The notes beneath the pieces were generated by a model that worked only from the letters and a program-made list of their open reading frames with translations, had not been told where the DNA came from and searched no databases. A stretch of DNA of 64,000 nucleotides, taken from positions 248,001-312,000 of the forward strand of contig NZ_JQEC01000002.1 in the NCBI RefSeq assembly GCF_000764185.1, in the 5' to 3' direction. How positions within the stretch are numbered: position 1 is the first letter of the stretch; each line of letters begins with the position of its first letter. Positions 38,401-47,049 of the stretch are shown here, in pieces. The stretch comes from Colwellia psychrerythraea. GTDB taxonomy: Bacteria > Pseudomonadota > Gammaproteobacteria > Enterobacterales > Alteromonadaceae. The translations under genes were made by a program, and so were the position numbers.

Positions 38401-41400
38401 AAGTTAACCGCAAGGTGTTACCTGAGCCGCAATGGCAACAACAAGAAGCGTATGTAGCACCGCAAGGGGAAGTTGAACTTAAACTTGCCCTTTGGTGGCG
38501 TGAAATGTTGAACGTGGCACAAGTTGGTCGTAACGATAACTTCTTTTCATTAGGCGGGCATTCGTTATTAGCTATTCAATTATTAGATAAAATTCGTCAA
38601 GCCGGTTGGCAAGTTCAAGTTAAAACATTGTTTAGCCAGCCAGTGCTAAAAAATTTCGCAACTGTTATTCAATGTACACCAGATGATAATAAATGGAATG
38701 TTCCCGCTAATGGGATTCCTGATAACTGTACAAAAATAACTCCGGAAATGTTGCCTTTGGTTACTTTAACTTCGGCGAATATTGACCTATTATGCGAAAA
38801 AACACCTGATGGTGTTAACAATATTCAAGATGTTTATCCGTTAACACCATTACAAGAAGGTATTTTATTTCATCACCTGTTGCAGCAAAAAGGTGACGCT
38901 TATATTACCAAGAATTTGATGCGTTTTACCGACAGGAATACATTAGAGTGCTTTATTGCTGATTTAAATAAGGTTATTGCCCGTCACGATATTCTTCGTA
39001 CGGCAGTGCTTTGGCAAGGTTTGCCAGAGCCATTACAAATTGTGCAACGCCAAGCTAGTTTAGTCTTAAATTGGCAGCAATATCCTCTTCACAGTAAACA
39101 TGAAAACCCTGGCGCTTGGTTAACCGCTTTTGTTAGCCCTGATCAATATCGAATTGATATTCAGCAAGCTCCCTTATTACGTGCTATTGCCATACAGGAG
39201 CCAGGACAAAAAAGTTGCTGGTTGCAGTTACCAAGTCATCATTTGATCATGGATCACACCAGCTTGGAGATTCTAGTCACTGAAATCCAGCAGATCCAAG
39301 CAGGTCAGCTAGCCAATTTGCCAACACCTGTGCCATTTCGTAACTTTGTTGCTATTGCCCAACAAGGAAGAACAGCAGCAGAGCATCAAAACTTTTTTAG
39401 TGAATTACTCGCCGATGTTACTGTGCCAACGGCGCCATTTAACTTGTTAAATATTCAAGGTAATGGCGCTAATATCGATAAAGCGGAGTGGTCATTGCCC
39501 GCGGATATCACAACGCAGATCCGTCAATTAGCGATTGACCATGAAGTCAGTGCCGCTGCTATTTTTCACTTGGCCTGGGCATTAGTATTAAGCAAATTAA
39601 CAGGCAACGAAAATCCGGTTTTTGGCACTGTTTTATTTGGCCGGATGCATGCGGGCGAAAATTCACAACACGCTGTTGGTATGTTTATTAATACTTTACC
39701 AATACGTTTTCGTTTAGCCGATATCGACTTAACAACGGGTTTAATACAAGCCCATCAGGTTTTAACTGGCTTGTTAGATCATGACACAGCGAGTTTGACT
39801 TTGGCTCAAGGTTGTAGCGGAGTAGCGAAAGGCACACCTTTATTTTCTACCTTGTTTAATTATCGTTATTCTCCTCCTATCCCAGAAGAGCAACAAAGAG
39901 TATGGCCTGGTGTAGAGGTATTTGGCAGTGAAGAGCAAACAAATTACCCTATAGGCATGTCGATAGACGATCAAGGTACAGGCTTTAATTTAGTTGCACA
40001 ATCCGTAGCGGGTATTTCGCCCACACAATTATGCACTTACCTTCACCAAGCATTATGCTCGTTACTCAACACTGCCACTGACAATCAAGTTAAGCGCTTA
40101 TCTGATGTCAATATATTAAGTGATGAACAATGGAAAACTCAACAAAGTTGGAGCCTGAATAAGCAAACAGAAAAACACACGCCTGTGCATGTGCAATTCG
40201 CTGTTCATGCTCAAGCACAGCCCGCAGCGGAAGCATTATCATTTGCTGGCAAGACTATGACCTATCAGGCGTTAAATCAACAAGCGAACCGTTTAGCTCA
40301 TTACTTAATCGCACAAGGAATCGGCGCTGAAAGCCGAGTGGCTGTTGTTATGGCACGTAGCCATGAAATGATCATTAGTTTATTGGCGATCATGAAAACT
40401 GGAGCCTTGTATGTGCCGCTTGATATTGATTATCCAGCAGATCGTTTGGCATATATTGTGGAAAATAGTCAAGTAAATTTACTATTGAGTCATCAAACAG
40501 CGATAGGAAAAGTACCTGAAACAACAGTACCCTGCGATATTTGGGAAAAGCTGAATTTGCTTGATTACCCAAATACAGACCCAGCTTTGAACTACCATCC
40601 AGAGCAATTAGCTTATGCTATTTACACTTCAGGCTCTACGGGACGCCCTAAAGGTGCAGCTATTAGCCATCGTTCTTTAGCTAACTGTATGGCATGGATG
40701 CAAAAGCGTTACAAGTTGACTAGAGAAGACGTGGTATTACATAAAGCCCCGTTCGGTTTTGATGTTTCATGTTGGGAGATTTTTTGGCCGTTGAGTGAAG
40801 GTATTAAATTAGTTGTCGCTCAGCCTGGCGATCATAAAGATCCAGATCGCTTGATCAGCTTAATTCAGCAAGAAGCCATTACAACTTTAAATTTTGTACC
40901 GGCAATGCAACAGGCTTTCTTAGATCAGGTCGACATCAGACAAAGAACAAGTTTAAAGCATATTATGGTTGGCGGGGAAGCAATGCCACCTGAATTAAAA
41001 AGGCGTACTTTTGAATTATTACCTGATGCAACCATGTATAATTTATATGGTCCGACAGAAGCAACAATACATGTAACCCATTGGACCTGTGAAAATGATG
41101 AGCGCACTCTGGTACCCATAGGTGCGCCAATTTCTGATACGAGTACTTATGTCTTGGACGAATACCTCAACTTAGTACCACCTGGCATAAGTGGTGAATT
41201 ATACTTAGGTGGTGTTGGCTTAGCGCGCGGTTATTTGCAAAGACCAGATTTAACTGCTGATCGCTTTGTTGCCAATCCATTTGATAAAAATGGTAGCCGT
41301 TTATATCGTACTGGTGACTTAGTACGTTGGAATAATGAAGGATTATTAGAATACTTAGGACGTTTAGACCATCAAATTAAAATTAGAGGTCTACGAGTCG

Positions 41401-42752
41401 AACTTGGTGAAATTGAAGCTCAATTATGTACTTTACCTGAGGTTCAAGAAGCGGTGGTTGTGGCAAAAACAAGCCCTAATGGTAATAAGTTAGCCGCTTT
41501 TGTCGTTGGTCAGGCATTAGATGTTGCTGCGCTGAAGGTAAAACTCAGCTTGATGTTACCTGACTATATGATACCAAGTGCTTTTATAGTGTTAGCAGAT
41601 TTGCCATTGAGTGCCAATGGTAAGGTAGACCGCAAAGCGTTGCCCGCGATTGAATGGCAAGATGAAAGCTTGTTTTTTGCTCCGCAGGGTGGCACAGAAA
41701 AAGCGTTGGCTAACATCTGGAAACAAGTACTAGGCATTGATAAAATAAGCCGCAAGGCGAATTTTTTTGAAATAGGTGGTGATTCTATTTCCTGTTTAAA
41801 AGTGGTCAGTTTGGCACGAGAACAAAACTACGCGATAGCAGTAAAACAGGTTTTCGAGTATCCGGTCTTATATGAATTAGCGTCCCAACTGGCAGTAACT
41901 GATGAGTTCACAGTTAACAAGCTTGATAATGCCATCGTTCGTTTAAATCAGGAAAACACAATACAGCCACCCGTGTTTTGTTTACATGATGGCTTTGGAA
42001 AGGTATGGGATTATAGCGCGTTAGCCTTATCACTAAATGGCCAACGTACAGTGTATGGTTTACCCTTTAATCGCACACAGTTATCAGGCGATGCCGCTGA
42101 TTTAATTGCTTTGGTGCAGCAGCATTTAACCAATATTCGTGCTATACAACCGACAGGCCCCTATTATTTATGTGGTTGGTCATTTGGTGCAACACTAGCG
42201 CATTGGTTAGCGGCAGAATTGCAACAGCAGGGGCAGGAAGTAGCCCAGGTGGTATTGCTTGACCCTTATGTCCCCCCTCAAGTTGGTGAAAATCACGATG
42301 CCAATTTACAAGTTCAGCTACACACTTTCTTTAGTTTGTTACTAGAAACAAGCAGTTTGCAGGTATTAGCTAATGATCCTATTTTAACTAAGCATATGTT
42401 GAAATTAAAATATTCAAGTGACATCACGCTAGGTATTGAGCAGTTAATGCAAATAGTAATCGCACATGCTTCTACGACTTTTATGCATGGTTATCAACAT
42501 ATTAATGCGGTCGAGTTATTCCAACTCTTTGCCGGTTTTCAGCCATTATTTCTAAGCGCAATAAACCTGAAAAAGCTGCCTAGAGTAGAGGCTCCAACAC
42601 AAATATTCTGGACTGAAAAGCGACCACAAAGTCATCATGCGTGGTGGTATGAGTGGCTAGCCAATGAACAGTTAGAGAGCAAGATATTGCAGACCGATCA
42701 CTTCAAAATTGTACGAGCACCAGAAGTTTTAGCTGAATTTATTAAGGAATAA
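35442..42752 (+). CDS. NRPS 3: C-A-PCP-dualE/C-A-PCP-TE terminal two modules
   Basis: This 2436-residue protein adds two residues and releases the chain. Order: C (HHIITDG at 180-186), A, PCP (Ser1041), second condensation domain, A, PCP (Ser2115) and thioesterase (GWSFGA, Ser2247, with a late His in QTDHFKI). The second condensation domain carries HHLLQQKGD at 1144-1152, the extra N-terminal motif of dual epimerisation/condensation domains, besides HHLIMDH at 1266-1272. The residue loaded by the first module should therefore be turned to the D form. Both A domains give the same code, D-V-W-N-M-G-L-I-H-K. It resembles formyl-hydroxyornithine codes (DxxNxGLIxK) I recall, which fits the nearby hydroxylase and formyltransferase. 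Confidence 0.93.
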   Translation: MSQQVIQRIAEKFHQLPSSKQQLVYQKIRQDGLSVRQFPVLANSAKIANYRALSYAQQRQWFLWHLDPDSSAYHISGGLLLEGQLDTLALQQVFNTLIDRHETLRTYFEQDDDGQIQQVVRQQMPFKVQHVDLQNSNEKQQDKALSTLTKTPFDLWQGPLIRVGLLQLAKQKYQLILVLHHIITDGVSLQILVDEFVTCYKAILAGESNNLSELPIQYLDYALWQHHWLSAGEQARQLSYWCQQLGDDHPVLRLQNEPLKPNSQPSMAAYYHWSLPDELSQQIGLFAQQQQASHFMVLLAAFQVLLHRHSGLQDIRVGTPVANRTRSELADVVGLFVNTQILRTQFDSHMSLGDVLAQVKAAALGAQEHQDLPFEQLVEALQPDRSVYNHPLFQVMLNYQYSDRSQLTVLPNLTVTEQDTGAQNAQFELILDVQESTAGEYQLTFTYAQEALDDVYVKRIAAHLQLVLQTMVENSDAIIDDIALLDQEELAQLRTWGVNTEQEDITPVHIKFEQQTLLQPSSVAVVFADQHLSYEQLNQQANQLAHYLFAQGINTESRIGVALERSLETAVVLLAILKAGALFVPLDTNYPAERLNFIIENSDLSLLISHVQARASLPESSIPILWLDDCELSHHATQNLNLSCHPEQLAYVIYTSGSTGRPKGAAISHQALSNCMAWMQRQYQPTREDAVLHKAAFGFDVSCWELFFPLSEGIKLVIAKPDDHRDPELIIQLMQQEQVTITNFPPAMQQAFLEQANIAKGRGLRQIMCGGEAVPAELKQQTYSLLPKVTMNNLYGPTETTIHVTHWPCANDERTLLPIGQPISATRTYVLDVGLNPVPQGVSGELYIAGLALARGYLARPDLTADRFVADSLAADGSRMYRTGDLVRWNTEGLLEYLGRIDDQVQIRGFRIELGEIEAQLHRLDNVQEAVVMSKMSPVGEQLVAYLVGNIIDTDTLALQLAKTLPDYMVPSVFNVLTAMPLSPNGKVNRKVLPEPQWQQQEAYVAPQGEVELKLALWWREMLNVAQVGRNDNFFSLGGHSLLAIQLLDKIRQAGWQVQVKTLFSQPVLKNFATVIQCTPDDNKWNVPANGIPDNCTKITPEMLPLVTLTSANIDLLCEKTPDGVNNIQDVYPLTPLQEGILFHHLLQQKGDAYITKNLMRFTDRNTLECFIADLNKVIARHDILRTAVLWQGLPEPLQIVQRQASLVLNWQQYPLHSKHENPGAWLTAFVSPDQYRIDIQQAPLLRAIAIQEPGQKSCWLQLPSHHLIMDHTSLEILVTEIQQIQAGQLANLPTPVPFRNFVAIAQQGRTAAEHQNFFSELLADVTVPTAPFNLLNIQGNGANIDKAEWSLPADITTQIRQLAIDHEVSAAAIFHLAWALVLSKLTGNENPVFGTVLFGRMHAGENSQHAVGMFINTLPIRFRLADIDLTTGLIQAHQVLTGLLDHDTASLTLAQGCSGVAKGTPLFSTLFNYRYSPPIPEEQQRVWPGVEVFGSEEQTNYPIGMSIDDQGTGFNLVAQSVAGISPTQLCTYLHQALCSLLNTATDNQVKRLSDVNILSDEQWKTQQSWSLNKQTEKHTPVHVQFAVHAQAQPAAEALSFAGKTMTYQALNQQANRLAHYLIAQGIGAESRVAVVMARSHEMIISLLAIMKTGALYVPLDIDYPADRLAYIVENSQVNLLLSHQTAIGKVPETTVPCDIWEKLNLLDYPNTDPALNYHPEQLAYAIYTSGSTGRPKGAAISHRSLANCMAWMQKRYKLTREDVVLHKAPFGFDVSCWEIFWPLSEGIKLVVAQPGDHKDPDRLISLIQQEAITTLNFVPAMQQAFLDQVDIRQRTSLKHIMVGGEAMPPELKRRTFELLPDATMYNLYGPTEATIHVTHWTCENDERTLVPIGAPISDTSTYVLDEYLNLVPPGISGELYLGGVGLARGYLQRPDLTADRFVANPFDKNGSRLYRTGDLVRWNNEGLLEYLGRLDHQIKIRGLRVELGEIEAQLCTLPEVQEAVVVAKTSPNGNKLAAFVVGQALDVAALKVKLSLMLPDYMIPSAFIVLADLPLSANGKVDRKALPAIEWQDESLFFAPQGGTEKALANIWKQVLGIDKISRKANFFEIGGDSISCLKVVSLAREQNYAIAVKQVFEYPVLYELASQLAVTDEFTVNKLDNAIVRLNQENTIQPPVFCLHDGFGKVWDYSALALSLNGQRTVYGLPFNRTQLSGDAADLIALVQQHLTNIRAIQPTGPYYLCGWSFGATLAHWLAAELQQQGQEVAQVVLLDPYVPPQVGENHDANLQVQLHTFFSLLLETSSLQVLANDPILTKHMLKLKYSSDITLGIEQLMQIVIAHASTTFMHGYQHINAVELFQLFAGFQPLFLSAINLKKLPRVEAPTQIFWTEKRPQSHHAWWYEWLANEQLESKILQTDHFKIVRAPEVLAEFIKE

Positions 42753-42786
42753 AAAAAGACGAATATTTTGTTCAATAATAACTGAG

Positions 42787-42814
42787 CGAGAAATTGTTAT
42801 TTAACGATTTCTCG
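42787..42814 (+). terminator. Hairpin after NRPS 3
   Basis: CGAGAAAT pairs with ATTTCTCG across a 12-nt loop, 34 bp after the NRPS 3 stop. There is no T-run, so it may stabilise the 3' end ahead of the stronger terminator downstream. Confidence 0.5.
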
Positions 42815-42861
42815 TGTTGAAAAATGAAGGTCAACAGACCCTGATATTTTTATTGGCAATA

Positions 42862-42889
42862 AAAAAGGGCCTAATGATAGGCCCTTTTT
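42862..42889. terminator. Bidirectional terminator between NRPS 3 and receptor
   Basis: AAAAAGGGCCTA and TAGGCCCTTTTT form a perfect 12-bp stem around ATGA, with A- and T-runs on both sides. It serves the converging NRPS operon and receptor gene. Confidence 0.93.
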
Positions 42890-42908
42890 AAACGGATATT
42901 AGCAATGC

Positions 42909-45080
42909 CTACCACTGATAAGTGGCGGTTAATGTTACTTTACGGCGACTACCATAACTACAATTCCTATCGTTACAGGTAGCGATGACTAACTTGTCAG
43001 TTAAATTACGAGCATTCAGTGCCAGTGCCCACTGGCCGAATTCATAGTTGAGCATAGCATCAAGCAAGGTATAACCCTCAACATCTATTGGTGCTTTTTC
43101 GCCAGTACCTTGATTACTGCCGGTATAACGAGCGCCACCACCTAGCGTTAAACCATTATCAAACTGATAATCTGCCCATAAGCTTAGCTGATGCTCGGAA
43201 ACCGCTTTGTCTTGTTTACCAATATCATCAAGATTACCGCTACTGGTTACTTCAGCTTTTGGCAACCAGCTATAACTTGCCGTAAGATTCAAGCTTTCAA
43301 TAGGTTTAACGATAGCTTCAAACTCAAAACCTTGCACATTGACTTCACCAGTTTGTTTAAATCCCGGAATATCGTCCCACACCCATTGAGTAAAGTCTTC
43401 CCGCGTAATATCAAATACAGCGGCACTATAGCTGGCAACGTGATCTTCTGGTTGATAACGAACACCGACTTCGTATTGACGCCCTTCTTCAGGTGAAAAA
43501 GGGCGTTGTGTTGATGGATCAACCGTGGTGGTTGGTGCGAAAGACTCCGAATAGCTGAAATAAGGGGCTAGACCATTATCAGCTAAATAAACTAAACCAA
43601 ATTTACCAGTAAAGGCATCATCTGTTTGATCTGAAGCTTGTATACCGTCTGGAGTAAAAGTTTTCACTTCAGCACTATCGTAACGACCAGCAAGGTTTAC
43701 TATCCAGCGTTTGGTTAATTTAATTTGATCTTGCAGGTAAAATCCCAGCTGAACAAGTTTAGTAACACCGGCAATGTTTGGTTCTGGTTGAACGACTGTA
43801 GCGCCGTAACTAGGATTGAATAAGTCTAAATCAGCGAGCTGTCCGCCATATTTGGCACTAACATTAATATCTGTTTTCTGGTAATCGATACCAAACAAAA
43901 GAGTGTGTTTAATCGTGCCTGTTTCAATCTTACCAATTACTCGAGTATCGAGGTTAGTGCTGTTAACTTTTTCCATACTAGAAAGTGGGGTGCGGGCTAG
44001 ATAGCGAAAATTTTCAGGGGCATCAGCATCGATATCATTTTTTTGCGCCCATTTTCCCCAAATAACCCCATAATCTAAATCAGATTGAGAATATCGACCA
44101 TGTTGTTGGACTTGCCATTGGTCATTTACCTGATATTCACCTTGATAACCGATCATCCATTGTTCTTGGTCATAGCGGTTAAAATCAGGCTCTCCAATCA
44201 AAGTAGAAACTGGTATTTTTCCATTAGGGTTTGATAACAAGGTGCCTTCTACAGGATATGAATGCCATGCTGAACCGGCATCAATATTTAAATATTGGCC
44301 ATAAACAGTAAGCTTGCCTGCATCGTTTGGTTGCCAAGTAAAGGAGGGAGCTACATACTGCCGGTCATTTTTTAAAGATTCTGTCGATAGTTCTGCGTCT
44401 TTTATTAGCCCAGTCAGACGATACAAATATTCACTTTTATCATCTATTGGACCGGATAGATCAAAAGCTAATTGCTTATGTTGATCGTTGCCCAGCTGCA
44501 GTTGAATTTCATTTTGAGTATATGATGTTGGCATTTTACTCACTAAATTAACGACTCCACCAGGACCATTTTGTCCATATAACACAGATGCTGGGCCGCG
44601 CATAACTTCTATCCGTTCAAGGCTATAGTTATCAACTTGCCATAGACCCCAATTACCACTATTACGCATTTGTAAGCCGTCAAGATAAAAACCAGGTGCA
44701 TAAGCATCAAATCCACGAATGTATAACCAATCGTATTGCGGTAAATCACCCCATGGTGAGGTATTTACACCTGCAGTATAAGCTAACGCTTCAGTCACTC
44801 GAGTGGCCCCAATAGCTTCAATACGGTCTGCGGTAACAATAGCTATAGACTGAGGGATTTCAATAAGCGGTGTATCTGTTTTCGTTCCGGTAGCACTGCG
44901 ACGGGCAAGGTATCCTTCGACAGGACCTTTGCCCGTTTCCTGATCCGCATCAGCATTTACTGCTACCCCAGGGAGTTGCTTTGGAGACTCGCTGGCGTTA
45001 GTTGCTGCAATGAACATCAAAGAAGCCGCAATCGGGGTTATGGTCCACAGCTTAAAGGGGACAACAAGGTTATGTTTCAT
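42909..45080 (-). CDS. TonB-dependent siderophore receptor, FhuA/FoxA-type
   Basis: This outer-membrane receptor of 723 residues should import the ferric siderophore. A signal peptide (about 1-29) is followed by a plug domain (IEIPQSIAIVTADRI, LYIRGFDAY, ERIEVMRGPASVLYG, GGVVNLVSK) and a 22-strand barrel ending VTLTATYQW with a terminal aromatic. There is no N-terminal signalling (STN) domain, so it should not signal to a FecR partner; that agrees with the truncated FecR here. It lies downstream of the hydroxylase gene on the same strand, after a terminator-like hairpin, and I find no ECF element or Fur box in the 97-bp gap. Confidence 0.94.
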   Translation of the reverse strand: MKHNLVVPFKLWTITPIAASLMFIAATNASESPKQLPGVAVNADADQETGKGPVEGYLARRSATGTKTDTPLIEIPQSIAIVTADRIEAIGATRVTEALAYTAGVNTSPWGDLPQYDWLYIRGFDAYAPGFYLDGLQMRNSGNWGLWQVDNYSLERIEVMRGPASVLYGQNGPGGVVNLVSKMPTSYTQNEIQLQLGNDQHKQLAFDLSGPIDDKSEYLYRLTGLIKDAELSTESLKNDRQYVAPSFTWQPNDAGKLTVYGQYLNIDAGSAWHSYPVEGTLLSNPNGKIPVSTLIGEPDFNRYDQEQWMIGYQGEYQVNDQWQVQQHGRYSQSDLDYGVIWGKWAQKNDIDADAPENFRYLARTPLSSMEKVNSTNLDTRVIGKIETGTIKHTLLFGIDYQKTDINVSAKYGGQLADLDLFNPSYGATVVQPEPNIAGVTKLVQLGFYLQDQIKLTKRWIVNLAGRYDSAEVKTFTPDGIQASDQTDDAFTGKFGLVYLADNGLAPYFSYSESFAPTTTVDPSTQRPFSPEEGRQYEVGVRYQPEDHVASYSAAVFDITREDFTQWVWDDIPGFKQTGEVNVQGFEFEAIVKPIESLNLTASYSWLPKAEVTSSGNLDDIGKQDKAVSEHQLSLWADYQFDNGLTLGGGARYTGSNQGTGEKAPIDVEGYTLLDAMLNYEFGQWALALNARNLTDKLVIATCNDRNCSYGSRRKVTLTATYQW

Positions 45081-45125
45081 GTCTACTTAAGATCCTTAGT
45101 AAAATAAATAGTAGTTTTTATATGA

Positions 45126-45167
45126 AAAAATTCCGACGCCCCTTGTATAAGAAGCATCGGAATTTTT
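45126..45167 (-). terminator. Terminator/attenuator between hydroxylase and receptor genes
   Basis: A 14-bp stem with one mismatch (core ATTCCGA paired with TCGGAAT) is bounded by A- and T-runs. On the minus strand it follows the hydroxylase gene by 10 bp and precedes the receptor gene by 45 bp, so it may set the ratio of the two or end the first transcript. Confidence 0.8.
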
Positions 45168-45177
45168 ATCGAATTAA

Positions 45178-46491
45178 TTACGTTACTTTTTCAATTTTTT
45201 TTGAGTTCTCAGAATTGATCGAGTAATTGATATTTGATTTATTTAGTCGCTGGCCTATTTCTTGACTACGAACCGCTAAAAGAGAAAGTAAGGTATCGCT
45301 CAATCCATGACTTTGCTCACAAGCACCCTGTAAAACAATTTTAGGTTGAAAATTGTCATTCGTCTTAATGCAATAGTCTCTATCGACTTCAAAATCACCT
45401 AAATATGATGCTAAAGGCCTTAATAGCTTTTTGTAGTGATCACGTTCATAGCCCGTAGCTAAAACAACCGCATCATAGGTACGGATATATTGCTCGCCAG
45501 TCCTTCGGTTTTTTACTTTCAAATGAACGCCTTGCTGATCTGAGACAACAGTTTCAATATCAGTGCTTGGTACGAAATTATGACGTTCATCTTTACGAAC
45601 CTTTTGCTGGTAAAAGACATCGTAAATTTCTTCAATCAAAGGAAGATCAGGACAAGCATAATTAGTTTGACGATATTCACGTACTAAACTTTCTCGTTCG
45701 GCTTTGTTTTTTGAGAACACATAATCAGTAAATTCAGCATTAAAAATTTCATTTACAAATGGGCTATCATCAGAAGGTTTTATTGAATTAGCTCGCATAA
45801 TAAAGTCAACTTCATATCCCTCTGGCCGGCCATGTAAATTTCTAAAAATCTCAGCAGCACTTTGCCCTGCACCAATGACGGCAATTTTTTTCGCTTCACG
45901 GTTAAGTTCAATCTTTTGTAAATATTGATTCGAATGAAAAACTCGACTTTCACCTGCAAGGTGGCGAAACTGCTCAGGAATATAAGCACTCCCCCCCACG
46001 CTCATCACTAGATTATTGGCTTCCCGTTGGAAAGTTTGCCCAGAAGCATCACGCGAGAACACCCGTAAAGCCACCACTTGTTGGTTTGCGATAATAGGTT
46101 GTACATCAAATATTTCTTCTCCATAACGGGTTTGTTGGTCAAAGTGAGAAGCTGCCCATGTTAAATAGTCATTAAATTCATGACGGCTGGGGTAAAAAGT
46201 TTGCAAATTAATAAAATCAGCTAACCGATTGTGCTGATGTAAATAGTTAATAAAGGTGAAATCACTTTTGGGGTTATGCAATGTTGCCAAATCTTTCATA
46301 AACGATATTTGCATATGGGTATTGTCCATCATCATATGCTTATGCCAAGAAAACTCGGGTTGTTTCTCGATAAATAATGCGCTATTACCTAGCTTATCCA
46401 TGCCCCCTTCTTTAAGCGCAATGGCTAAAGCAATATTGGATGGACCAAAACCAACACCAATGAATGAATGTCGGGGAGTAGTTTTTTGCAT
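45178..46491 (-). CDS. pvdA: L-ornithine N5-monooxygenase (PvdA-like)
   Basis: This flavoprotein hydroxylates the side-chain amine of ornithine with NADPH and O2, the first step to hydroxamate groups. The 437-residue protein has the FAD motif GVGFGPSNIALA near the N-terminus, the substrate-site block MQISFMKDLATLHNP, a NADPH motif VIGAGQSAAE near 210 and the ATGY motif near 342. These and the length match PvdA/IucD-type N-monooxygenases; LATLHNP and the FYPSRHEFNDYL segment are PvdA-like, favouring ornithine over lysine. It has its own ECF-type promoter at 46587-46611, divergent from the formyltransferase. Confidence 0.94.
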   Translation of the reverse strand: MQKTTPRHSFIGVGFGPSNIALAIALKEGGMDKLGNSALFIEKQPEFSWHKHMMMDNTHMQISFMKDLATLHNPKSDFTFINYLHQHNRLADFINLQTFYPSRHEFNDYLTWAASHFDQQTRYGEEIFDVQPIIANQQVVALRVFSRDASGQTFQREANNLVMSVGGSAYIPEQFRHLAGESRVFHSNQYLQKIELNREAKKIAVIGAGQSAAEIFRNLHGRPEGYEVDFIMRANSIKPSDDSPFVNEIFNAEFTDYVFSKNKAERESLVREYRQTNYACPDLPLIEEIYDVFYQQKVRKDERHNFVPSTDIETVVSDQQGVHLKVKNRRTGEQYIRTYDAVVLATGYERDHYKKLLRPLASYLGDFEVDRDYCIKTNDNFQPKIVLQGACEQSHGLSDTLLSLLAVRSQEIGQRLNKSNINYSINSENSKKIEKVT

Positions 46492-46586
46492 GATTTTTTC
46501 CTCACAATTACGGCGAGTAAGTAATTGATGTAGGGGTTAACCTCTGGACTTACTCACTCAGGATATTTATCTTGTTAACCCTAATA

Positions 46587-46611
46587 GACGAATCTAAATA
46601 AGATTTGTTTA
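46587..46611 (-). promoter_or_regulatory. TAAA-N17-CGTC ECF promoter 3 (hydroxylase)
   Basis: On the minus strand TAAA (46611-46608) and CGTC (46590-46587) are 17 bp apart, with CGTC beginning 99 bp upstream of the hydroxylase ATG. Confidence 0.8.
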
Positions 46612-46661
46612 CCTTATTTATTGATTAATGAAATGAGTTTTTTTTGAACAGTATTAATTAA

Positions 46662-46984
46662 GGGCTGTTGATCTTTCGAGATTACTTTTGCAGCGAATTG
46701 TTGGGGGCTTATACAAGACTGAGGCTTTGTCATGTGGTTGTTCAGGACAATATGCTCCTGCATTGTCTAACAAGCTACATCCGTGTAGCGTCACATAAAA
46801 AGACGATAACGCAGTAAAAATGCCCAACAAACGCTGTCCGAAGGATTCGGCTAAAAACGTTTTATTCTTTGTTAAGTCGTATTTGCTTAGAATGACTAGG
46901 CTACACACTACTCGCCGCGACTAAAACGCTTTACTCCCTTTAAGGAAACCGAATGAAATTCAACCCTGAAAGATCAATAGTCCC
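46662..46984. mobile_element. 323-bp MITE-like element with terminal inverted repeats
   Basis: The ends are imperfect inverted repeats: GGGCTGTTGATCTTTC on the left, and GGGACTATTGATCTTTC when the right end is read inward. TAA flanks both sides (46659-46661 and 46985-46987) as a likely 3-bp target duplication. The inside has no transposase; an open frame of 84 codons on the minus strand looks spurious. Size, ends and lack of a transposase fit a non-autonomous element, possibly mobilised by an IS5-group transposase (TNA-type target, from memory). It separates the divergent hydroxylase and formyltransferase promoters. Confidence 0.7.
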
Positions 46985-47009
46985 TAAACATAAAAGAATA
47001 AATTACGTC
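46985..47009 (+). promoter_or_regulatory. TAAA-N17-CGTC ECF promoter 4 (formyltransferase)
   Basis: TAAA at 46985-46988 and CGTC at 47006-47009 are 17 bp apart, and CGTC lies 44 bp before the preferred ATG, the same distance as at the exporter. The TAA of the -35 box coincides with the target duplication of the MITE-like element. Confidence 0.8.
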
Positions 47010-47049
47010 TCTACTAACACGTAAATTAATGATAATAATGAGTAGGGAA

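Noticed and set aside
46654..46908. An 84-codon open frame on the minus strand between the hydroxylase and formyltransferase genes
   Set aside because: It lies wholly inside the MITE-like element, has no ribosome-binding site of note and matches no family; it is probably a by-product of the repeat.
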